Of a stretch of 64,000 nt of DNA, positions 51,799 to 61,000 are shown one piece after another. The position numbers and the translations under genes are program-made. Under the pieces are notes generated by a model. It was given only the letters and a program-made list of their open reading frames with translations. It had not been told where the DNA came from and searched no databases. Source of the stretch: an uncultured Oscillospiraceae bacterium (GTDB lineage: Bacteria; Bacillota; Clostridia; Oscillospirales; Oscillospiraceae); assembly GCA_934667815.1 (NCBI GenBank), contig CAKUMO010000001.1:1-64000 (forward strand), given 5' to 3'. Positions within the stretch are counted from its first letter, which is position 1, and each line of letters opens with the position of its first letter.

Positions 51799-52614
51799 TC
51801 AATATCCCGTTCCAACGCCGCGCTCATTGAGCCATTGCAGCGCAAGGGGAAGCCACGTTGCAACGTGAGGGCGGTCATAGCCTGCCTCCGGCGTCGCCAG
51901 CGACAGCCCGTGCGGGCCGTGCGAGTAGATGTGCAGCTCGAAGGGCACGTCTGCGCCGCGCAGTGCGCGCGCCATCAGCATCGCGTTCTCCACCGGAACG
52001 CAGTCGTCCTGTGCCGTCTGCCAGAGAAAGGCCGGACAGGTGCCTTTCGTAACGTGCTCCTCAAGCGACCAGCGCAAACTTTCTTCACAAATCTCGCGCG
52101 TGCCGCAGAGATTGTAGATCGAGTCGCGGTGCGCTTTTTCCCGTGCGGTGATGACGGGATAGCAGAGGATCATCGCATCGGGCGTGCTCAGACCATCGGT
52201 ATTTTCCGGCAGGTATGCGGCGTTGTGCGCGAATACGCCGAGACTTCCGGCCAGATGCCCTCCCGCCGAGGAGCCGCAGACGATGATCTTCTTCGGGTCA
52301 ATGCCCCAAGCTTCGGCCTGCGTGCGAATATAGCGCACGGCAGCGGCCGCCTGACGCAGCGGCAGATCGCCGAGAAACGGCTCGCCTTCCTGTGCGCGGA
52401 CGGAGTAGCGCAGAATGCAGACCTGATAGCCCGCCTGCAAGAAGCCGATGGCGATCGGCTCACCCTCTCGCGCGGCTAAGAACGAATATCCGCCGCCGGG
52501 AATGACCAGAACGCAGGGACGCGTGTGATGCTCGACAAATTCATAGTCCTTTTCGCGCAGCAGGACGTCCATTCCGGCTTCAAAGCCGGGAAGTGTGACG
52601 GAAAAACAATTCAT
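51799..52614 (-). CDS. Alpha/beta hydrolase, acetylesterase-like (first of two)
   Basis: A 271-residue hydrolase: oxyanion motif PGGGYSFLA, nucleophile elbow GSSAGGHLAG, acid QDDCVPVENA, catalytic histidine HGPHGLSL. No signal peptide, so it acts in the cytoplasm. Such small esterases (BD-FAE or acetyl-xylan-esterase type) remove acetyl or similar groups from imported sugars. Operon: 53450-54838 GH30, 52630-53436 paralogue, then this gene, with 15-base and 13-base gaps. The paralogues share about a third of residues by eye. Confidence 0.85.
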   Translation of the reverse strand: MNCFSVTLPGFEAGMDVLLREKDYEFVEHHTRPCVLVIPGGGYSFLAAREGEPIAIGFLQAGYQVCILRYSVRAQEGEPFLGDLPLRQAAAAVRYIRTQAEAWGIDPKKIIVCGSSAGGHLAGSLGVFAHNAAYLPENTDGLSTPDAMILCYPVITAREKAHRDSIYNLCGTREICEESLRWSLEEHVTKGTCPAFLWQTAQDDCVPVENAMLMARALRGADVPFELHIYSHGPHGLSLATPEAGYDRPHVATWLPLALQWLNERGVGTGY

Positions 52615-52629
52615 GCTCTGACTCCTTTC

Positions 52630-53436
52630 TTATCCGAGACCCATTTCCCGCAGCCACTGCACGGCAAGCGGGAACCACGAGGCAACGTGCGGCATGGGAC
52701 TGCCGACCTCGCCGTCGGCAAGGCCGATGCCGTGCCAGCCCTGACTGTAAAGATGCAGCTCAAAGGGCACGCCGTTTCTTTGCAGCGCCTCAGCCATGAG
52801 CATGGAATTTTCGCTCGGGACGGTCTCGTCGCCCACCGGCTGCCAGAGAAACATCGGCTTCGTGTCGCAGCGAACGTAGTTTTCCGTGCTGTAAGCTTCG
52901 TTTTCCGGGCAGTATTCGCGGTTTCCGGTCAGATTTCCGATGGAATAGTGATGGGCATATTTTCCGCCCGTAATTACGGGATAGCACAGCACCAGACCGT
53001 CCGGACGGCCGAGGCCGTCCGCGCCGCCGGGAATATGCGTCTCGTCGTTCCAGAATACCTCGGTGCAGGCCGCGGTGTGTCCGCCTGCCGAGACGCCGAG
53101 CAGACTGATCTTGTGCGGATCGATGCCCAGCTCCCGCGCATGCGTGCGAGCATAGCGCACCGCCGCCGCGCAGTCGCGCATCGGCTCATCGTGCAGCGGC
53201 GGCTGCTCGTCCGTGATGCGGCAGGTGTAGCGCAGGACACAGGCCTGAAAGCCTTCGCCCAGCAGCGCCAGCGCGTTCGGCTCGGAATCGCGGTCGCCGC
53301 AGAAAACATAGGCGCCGCCGGGACAGATGATGACGCACGGACGGCGTGCGCCCGCCAGATTTTCCTGATTTTCGCGCAGATAGATCTCCAGCACGGCGGG
53401 GGAGTCCGGGCGGAGCTTAACGGTTTTGAATTGCAT
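52630..53436 (-). CDS. Alpha/beta hydrolase, acetylesterase-like (second of two)
   Basis: A 268-residue paralogue of the neighbouring esterase: PGGAYVFCG, nucleophile elbow GVSAGGHTAA, acid in VGDETVPSENS, histidine in SQGWHGIGLA. No signal peptide. The two paralogues may act on different acyl positions of the same glycan released by the GH30 enzymes; this is inference from context. Translational spacing to the GH30 gene is 13 bases. Confidence 0.85.
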   Translation of the reverse strand: MQFKTVKLRPDSPAVLEIYLRENQENLAGARRPCVIICPGGAYVFCGDRDSEPNALALLGEGFQACVLRYTCRITDEQPPLHDEPMRDCAAAVRYARTHARELGIDPHKISLLGVSAGGHTAACTEVFWNDETHIPGGADGLGRPDGLVLCYPVITGGKYAHHYSIGNLTGNREYCPENEAYSTENYVRCDTKPMFLWQPVGDETVPSENSMLMAEALQRNGVPFELHLYSQGWHGIGLADGEVGSPMPHVASWFPLAVQWLREMGLG

Positions 53437-53449
53437 AGAAATTCCTCTT

Positions 53450-54838
53450 TTATTTAATAGTATCGGCGGAGAAGCACAGCGTCGTCACGCTGCGCGGCGA
53501 GAGGGTGACCGGCTCGTCCGCGCAGATCAGGTCGCATTCCTCACAGCTTCGCTGGTCGGAGGTCTCGATCACGGCGGCGCTCGCACCCGCGGGCAGTCCG
53601 GCCAGACGGAGCGTCTGCGGCGTGTCTGCGGTGTTGACCAGCTCAAAGACCATGCCGCCCTGCGGCGTGAGATAGGCGGAGCCGAGGATACAATCGGGCA
53701 GTGCTTCGCGCTCGACGTGCAGACAGGTGCAGTCCTTGAGATAACGGCTGTGCTGCTTCATGACAAAGTAGCGCTTGGGGAAGCCGACGGTGTTCATCTC
53801 TGCGTCACAGCAGATCAGTCCGTCGGTGTAGGTGAAGCTGCCGATGCCGAGCCACCAGCTCCAGCTCTCGCAGTGCAGGATGCTCAGATCCTCATAGAGC
53901 ACCGTCGCCAGCTCCAGCCCCATCTGCATCGTCGGGTCATACTCCGGGTGCAGGCCGCCGTACTCCGTCTGGTGCAGTGCAAGCGGCCGGCCGCCGCACT
54001 CCCGCACAAACGCCGCAAAGTTTTCCTTTTGCTCGCGCGTCGTGCCGTAGGAATGTGCGCAGAAGTGGTCAAGATCGGTAAATTCAGGGTCGGTGGCAAG
54101 CAGCCGGTACATTTCGTGCACATAGGGACGCTGCCACCACTGCGCCGTCTCCGGCAGACTCAGGCGCACCTGCGCCATGGCGGGATCCTGCTTCTTTCTG
54201 GCCTCAAAGGCGCGGTAAATCAGGCGCATCGCGCGTTCCAGCTCCTCTGGCGAATAGTGGCAGCCCTCCTGACCGCCCTTCCATTCCCACTGCGGCTCGT
54301 TGATCGGGCTGACATAGCGCACGGGGATTCCGGCGTGGAGATAGCGCTGCGTGACCTCGGCCACATAGTCCGCGAAGGCTTCATAACAGTCCTCGCGCAG
54401 GTTGGAGATGAACACGCCCTCCTGCTCTGAGGCCTCCGAGGAGGTCATGCTGTTTTTGGTCATGGTCGAGGGCGGGGAGTTGAAAAAGAGCGTCACGTCC
54501 GTGATCGTGCCGAGCTTCAGCGCTTTTTCAAGAACGTTCCATGTCCCGGCGCAGCGGCGAATGTCATAGCTGCCGTCCTCGCGCAGCGGGGAATAGACGT
54601 TGCGCGCCTCGGGCCAGCCGCTTTTGCCGTCGGAACGGTCGTCCCTGACGCTGCCGCCGATGTTGATGCGAAGATTGTTCAGTCCCAGCCCGGCATCCGT
54701 GAAAAGCAGACGAAGCGCCGGGTCGATCTTGGAATTCAGACCGTTGGCGGGCGCCCACCAGCAGGCCGAAGCGCCGAAATGGCGAATGGTCTGGTAGCGC
54801 CGCTGCGGAAAAACGCGCAGGCACGCAGCAGTGTTCAT
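53450..54838 (-). CDS. Cytoplasmic GH30-family glycoside hydrolase
   Basis: A 462-residue enzyme with a (beta/alpha)8 barrel and the GH30 side beta-domain. The acid/base glutamate is E181 in VSPINEPQW and the nucleophile E292 in HQTEYGG; the conserved ESWSWWLGIG follows. There is no signal peptide, so it acts on imported oligosaccharides. It is related to the GH30 domain of the giant secreted lipoprotein (SPINEP, WSWW in both), encoded divergently 200 bases away. Substrate is not determinable; beta-1,6-linked galactan, glucan or glucosyl-conjugates are GH30 options. Confidence 0.88.
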   Translation of the reverse strand: MNTAACLRVFPQRRYQTIRHFGASACWWAPANGLNSKIDPALRLLFTDAGLGLNNLRINIGGSVRDDRSDGKSGWPEARNVYSPLREDGSYDIRRCAGTWNVLEKALKLGTITDVTLFFNSPPSTMTKNSMTSSEASEQEGVFISNLREDCYEAFADYVAEVTQRYLHAGIPVRYVSPINEPQWEWKGGQEGCHYSPEELERAMRLIYRAFEARKKQDPAMAQVRLSLPETAQWWQRPYVHEMYRLLATDPEFTDLDHFCAHSYGTTREQKENFAAFVRECGGRPLALHQTEYGGLHPEYDPTMQMGLELATVLYEDLSILHCESWSWWLGIGSFTYTDGLICCDAEMNTVGFPKRYFVMKQHSRYLKDCTCLHVEREALPDCILGSAYLTPQGGMVFELVNTADTPQTLRLAGLPAGASAAVIETSDQRSCEECDLICADEPVTLSPRSVTTLCFSADTIK

Positions 54839-54948
54839 AAGAGTTTCCTCCGTTGTGATAGAATTATAATAGCACGGTGCGTGTAAATATCATAGCACAG
54901 ATTTGCGCAATGCCTATTTCAGATTCTTTTCATTCTGCCCCGGATGAC

Positions 54949-54976
54949 TTGCATTTGTATCGGTTTGCGATATACT
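54949..54976 (+). promoter_or_regulatory. Promoter of the giant GH30 lipoprotein gene, with inverted repeat
   Basis: TTGCAT (54949-54954), 16 bases, TATACT (54971-54976). GTATC and GATAC (about 54957 and 54977) form an inverted repeat around the -10 that could be an operator. On the opposite side the GH30 operon promoter has TATAAT near 54862. Confidence 0.6.
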
Positions 54977-54993
54977 GATACCGTAATATTCTG

Positions 54994-55016
54994 CCGGTCG
55001 CAGCTTTTGCGACCGG
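54994..55016 (+). promoter_or_regulatory. Hairpin in the 5' leader of the giant gene
   Basis: CCGGTCGCA-GCTTT-TGCGACCGG is a perfect 9-bp stem ending 10 bases before the Shine-Dalgarno GAGGAG. No T-run, so not a terminator; it may protect the 5' end or bind a regulator. Confidence 0.6.
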
Positions 55017-55038
55017 GAGAGAAATGAGGAGAGCGCCC

Positions 55039-58000
55039 ATGAAGCTATTGAAACGCATGATCTGTCTGACGCTGGTGATCTGCTTTGTACTCGGCTGTAT
55101 TGTCGGCTGCAATCGGACTCAGCCCAGCAACGACCCGAGCAATCCGAATCGGCCCGGTGGTCCGTTCCGTCCGGACGATCCCGGCGTGATCGCACCGCTC
55201 GCGGACGATCGCGCCTTCCCGGAGGACGGAGTCGTCTGGAATATGGAAAACATCCCCGATGACCTGATCGAGACAAAGTGGGCCACGCCCAACTGGGCAA
55301 GCAATGATTCCTTTGTCAAGGACAACGTCAGCATCCTCGGTGTCAACGGCAAGGGCTATCAGGGCAGCCGCGCGCTTGCGGTGCGCCAGAACGGCCCGTA
55401 TAGCTGGGCGGACATTTATACCATCGGCCTGAAAAAGGACGATACGGCGGCGCTCAACTGGTCGAGCGGCGAAATGCTCTGGGTCTGGTACGACTCGCGC
55501 GAGGTCGGCACGGCGATGACCATGGAGCTGGAGCTGAACGGCACGCGCATGGGCATGGGTTATCCCTTCTTCACCATGGCGCAGGACGAGAACATCGCCA
55601 AGAAGGGCGGTTCCACGCCCGAGGCTTACACCGGTGCGGGCTATGGCCGTATCCCTTTGAAGATGGACTATGTCGGCTGGGTCGGCGTGCCGCTGGAGGC
55701 ATTCGGTGAGCGCATCGGTAAGGTCAAGTCGATCTATCTGCACGTTGCCTATAACGGCCAGCCCAAGCTGGGCGGTGCGGTTTATTTTGATAACTTCTGC
55801 GTCACGGCCAAGGATGCCGGCCCCATGGGCGCGGGCCTGAGCAACGAGAGCGCGAAGCTTGCCACCTCGGACAAGCCCGCGTGGAATATGGAAAATATCC
55901 CGAATGATCTGCTGGCTTCCCACTGGGCGGAGAGCCTCGGCTGGAACGGCTACGTCGCGGGCAACGTCAGTGTGCTTGGCGCGTCCGGCAGCGGCGTAAA
56001 GGGCAGCCGTGCGCTGACCTTCCGCCAGAACGGCGCTTACAGCGGCGCGGACGTATTCTCCCTGAATCTGACGACCGACGAGAGCGCTTACACCGACTGG
56101 ACCGGCGGCGAGATGCTCTGGTTCTGGATGAACACGAAGGGCCTGCGTGACGATCTGCGGCTCGACCTGTGGATCGACGACCGCCGCCCGGCTGTGGGAA
56201 CGCCCTATTACGGCATTGGCTATGACCTGACAAAGCAGCAGGCCGGCACGCTTCCCAAAGCATGGGACGGCGCGGACTACGGCCGCATCACCATCGGCGC
56301 GAACTACGCCGGTTGGGTCGGCATCCCGCTCAGCGCCTACGGCAGCGAGATCACGGATGTCATCAACGTCCAGTTCCATCTGGCTTACTCAGGCGACAAC
56401 AGCAAGGGACGCACGGTTTATTTTGACGAATTCTGGATCACAAAGGCGAACGAGGTGCCCAAGACGGCCAGCGGCGCAAGCGTTACGATTCTGCGCGGCG
56501 GCATTGACGGCATTGATCCCGACGTTGGTCCGAAGCTGAGCCTTCCGGCGGAGGTCTGGTCAATGGAGGGATTGCCCTCCGATCCGGTCGCTTCCGATAT
56601 GATCTATGCGGAGTATCCCAACCACGAAAGCTACCGCGCGGGCAACGTGACCTTTGCGCGCGCAGCGGGCAAGGGCTATGAGGGCAGCAACGCCCTGAAA
56701 ATCAAGCAGAACGGTCACTATGAGGGCATTGATATTTTCAAGATCGACCTCTCACGCGATGCTACCGCCAAGCGCAACTGGGCGGGCGGCAAGATGCTCT
56801 GGCTCTGGATGGACACGAGCGAGATGCCCTGCGGCGTGAAGTTCGACCTCTGGATCGACGGCGCACGCCCGATTGTGGGTGCGGAGTATTACACCGTGGC
56901 CGAGGGCGACAGCACCGCAACGCAGCGCTTTGCGGCTGAGGCATGGACGGGCGGCGGCTACGGACGCTTTGCCCTTTCTCCCGGCTTTACCGGCTGGGTT
57001 GGTATTCCGTTCACTGCCTTCCCCAACGGGCTCAGCAGCGCCTCTCTCCTGGAGCTGCACATTGCCTATGCAGGGGAACCCGAGATTGGAAAGAGCGTCT
57101 ACATTGACTCCTTCTGGGTGCGCGACGACGAGCAGGCGCCGAACGGCGTGAGCGTCACGCTTCCGGAGGACAAAGACCTCAAGTGGAGCGCGACCGCGCC
57201 CGTTTGGGATATGGAAAAGCTCCCGGCAAATCTTCAGACCTCCGGCTGGGCTTCGGCAGACTACGATTACGATCCCGATTACCGTCTGGACAACACGCAG
57301 TATCTGGGCGCGGACGGACAGGGACGCAAGCAGACCCGCGCACTTGAGGCACGCTTTAACGGCAGTTATAGCTGGGCGGATGTCTATACCCTGAACCTCA
57401 AGGCCGACTCGACGGCAAAGACCGACTGGACCGGCGGTGAAATGCTGTGGTTCTTCGTCAATGCCAAGAGCCTTGGCGCGGACGTCGAGCTGGAGCTGGT
57501 GCTTCAGGGCAAAAAGATCAATGCGGGCGCGGGCTATTACACCGTGCAGGACGGCGCCTGTGTGAAAAAGGGTGAGCTGATTACCGCATGGGACGGCAAC
57601 GGCCGCGTGCCGGTCGAAGCGGGCTATGTCGGTTGGCTCGGCCTGCCGCTGAGCGGCTACGGCGAGACCGGCGTGGTGCGCAACATCACACTGCATATCG
57701 CGGGCGATGGCGTTACCGCCGGTGCAAGTCTGTATCTCGACGAGCTGTGGATCACCGCGAAGGACGGCGTGCCTGTCGGCGCGGAGAACGGCTATATCGA
57801 CCGTCAGGAGCCGGGCGAGCGCGACGATCTGCCGCTCGAGGTCTGGAGCGTGGAAAACGTTCCCTCCGACCCGCTCGAGGGGATCGTGGTTCCTGCTTAT
57901 TCCAGCAGCGGCGACTACAAGCCGGGCAATGTGACGATTAAGGCGGTAGACGGCAAGGGCCACAACGGCTCACGCGCCCTGTCCGTCACGCAGAACGGCG

Positions 58001-61000
58001 ACTATTGCTGGGCAGACGTCTTTACCCTGATGCTCAACCGCGACACGACCGCCGTCACCGACTGGGCGGGCGGCAAGATGCTCTGGTTGTGGACGGACGC
58101 CTCCGCTTTCTCCTGCGATATCAACATGGACTTCAAGGTCGACGGCCGCACCCTCGTGGTCAACGAATCCTACTACACCGCGCAGCCCGGCGGCGAAGCA
58201 CAGCTTGCGGGCAAGCTGCAGCGTGCATGGGAGGGCGCAAACTATGCGCGTATCCCCATTGCGGCGGGTTACGTCGGCTGGATCGGCATCCCCTTCAGCG
58301 CCTTTGTGCGTGAGCCGGTTACGGCGAAAACCATCGAGATCCACGCGGGTTACAGCGACAACAACGCCGCCAAGGGCAAGACCTTCTACCTCGATGCCTT
58401 CACCCTGACCGACGACACGACCGGCCCGGACGGCATCACCATCCCGAAGAAGGATCCTGCCGGTGACCGCCCCGCGACTCCCGACAAGGCCGCGTGGGAC
58501 ATGGAAAATCTCCCGGACGACCTGCTCAAGCAGGCATGGGCCGGTTCGGATTACGCCTCCAACGCGGAGTTCATCGACGGCAATGTGCAGCTTTTCGGTG
58601 CAGACGGCAAGGGCAGGAACGGCAGCCGCGCACTGGAGATCCGTCAGAACGGCGGCTATTCGTGGCCGGACGTGTTCACGCTGGACATGAACGCGGACGA
58701 TACCTTCTGCAACAACTGGACGGGCAGCGAGATGCTCATGTTCTGGGCGGATGCATCCGAGGCAAACACCCACATCACGCTCGAGCTGCTCATCAACGGC
58801 AGCAAGCCCTCCAACACGGCAAACTACTATCTGGAAAAGAATGGCAAGCTGGTCAAGGCCGGTACTCTCCCCGATGCGTGGGGCGGCAGCGCGGGCTACG
58901 GCCGCATCCCCGTTCCCGCAGGCTTCAAGGGCTGGATCGGCATCCCGCTCAGCGCCTATGGCGGCGTGAAGAAGGTCGAGGACATCCGCCTCCACCTCGG
59001 TTATGCCGAAAACGACAAGGCGGCGGGCAGCAAGCTCTATCTCGACGAATTCTGGGTATTCAGCGGCACGGTCATGCCCGCCGGCACCCCGACCGGCAGC
59101 GGCGGCGATGAGCCGGAGCCGGAGATCACGACCATCCTGAACGAGGATCAGCCCACGACGCCTGAAAGCTATGTCAACGTCGATCCGAGTAAGACCTATC
59201 AGACCGTCAAGGCCTACGGTGTCTCCGACTGCTGGTGGACGAACGGCATCGGCACGCGCGAGGAAATCGACGAGCTGCTGGCGCTGTTCTTCACGAACGA
59301 CGGCATTGCTCTGAACAACTACCGCATCAACGTCGGCGCGAGCGTCAAGTCCAACCTCTCCGACGGCCCGACCTACGAGGCTGACTGGCGTGCGGTGCTC
59401 TCGCCGCTGGACGAGAACGGCAAGCTGGACATTACCCGCAATGCGGGCGGCTGGAACGCGCTCAATACGCTGCGTGCGCTGGCCGAGTCCGGCAAGGCGC
59501 AGATCGATGACTACACCCTCTTTATGAACTCTCCGCCGTCGAGCATGACGGAAAACGGCATGACCTGCAACGACAAGCTGCGCAAGGACAGCTATACCGA
59601 CTATGCCAAGTATGTCGCGGATGTGGTCGAGGCGTATCAGAAGGCGGGCATCACGGTCAAGTACGTCAGCCCGATCAACGAACCGCTGATGGCCGCATGG
59701 GTCGGCAACACCTCGCAGGAAAACTGCATCTACACGGTTTCCGAGATCATCGCCGTCTATGAGGCCTGCATCGACGAGCTGGACGCCAGAGGTCTGGCGG
59801 TAAAGCTGAGCATTGCGGACTTTGCCAACTGGAACGACGCAAACTCGAACTTTGCCAAGCTGATGGCAAGCGAAAAGATCGCCTCGCACATCGACCACCT
59901 TGCCGCGCACGATTACGGCGGCTCGGCTGCGGTCAAGACGAGCGTCTATGAAAAGGCGAGCGCGAAGAATCTTGCGCTGCATATGAGCGAGTGGTGCATG
60001 GCCGTCAATGACAAGGCCAATAACATGGACACCGCGCTCGAGCTTGCCGAGATGCTCTGCACCGACATGACCACGCTGAACGTGGAAACGTGGAGCTGGT
60101 GGACGGGCGTCGGCCATGGCGGTTACAGCGATTCTCTGATTTATGTCAACAACAGTGACTCTCTCTACGAGGTCACCAAGCGCTTCTGGGCCTATGGCAA
60201 CTACTCCAAGTTCACCAAGGGCTATACGCGCACGGAGCTGCTGACCGAGCAGCTTGCCGAAGGTGTTTTCGGCACGGCCTATACCAAGCAGAACGGCGAC
60301 GGTACGGTCAGCCTTGTCTATGTCCTCGGCAACAAGAACACTGCGGACACGCCTGTGACCCTTGCGGGTCTGCCTGCCGGAGCCAAGGGCCGCGTCCATG
60401 TGACCTCCGACAACTATGACTGCGAGCAGATCGGTTACATCAAGGCGGAAAACGGTTACAGCCTGCCTGCCCGCTCAGTCGTAACGCTGGTGTTTGACAG
60501 CGTCGATCCCGCGCAGATCAGCAGCACCGCCGTCCCGAGTGTGGCGCTTCCTCTCCGCGTTGCGGATATGGAGGGTATCGCGGCCGACCTCTTTACCGAA
60601 GGCGGCGCGAGCAGCTACTTCCCGCAGAACGTCGGCGCCGGTCTGGCCGAGGGCAAGGGCTTCAACGACACGAATGCGCTGGGCTATGTCTATAAGAACC
60701 TCGACGGCGGCAACTACTGGGGCAACAGCATCCGCCTGCAGGCCGATGCGCTCGGCTGCAAGAAGCTCTGGAGCGGCGCGGAGATGCTCTGGTTCTGGGT
60801 CGATGCTTCGGAGTTCGGCAGTCAGCTCAATCTCGACCTCTGGCTGAACGACGGCACCGACTTCAAGACTGCAATGGGCGTGGAATACTACACCTGGAGC
60901 GGCACGGGTACGCCGGTCAGCGCCGGAACGATCCCCGAAGCATGGGGCGGCGCAGGCTACGGCCGCATCCCGCTGGCCAAGGGCTACAAGGGCTTCATCG

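Noticed and set aside
57970-60399. An 809-codon open frame antisense to the giant GH30 gene
   Set aside because: It mirrors the repeated modules and has no start site or recognisable motif of its own.
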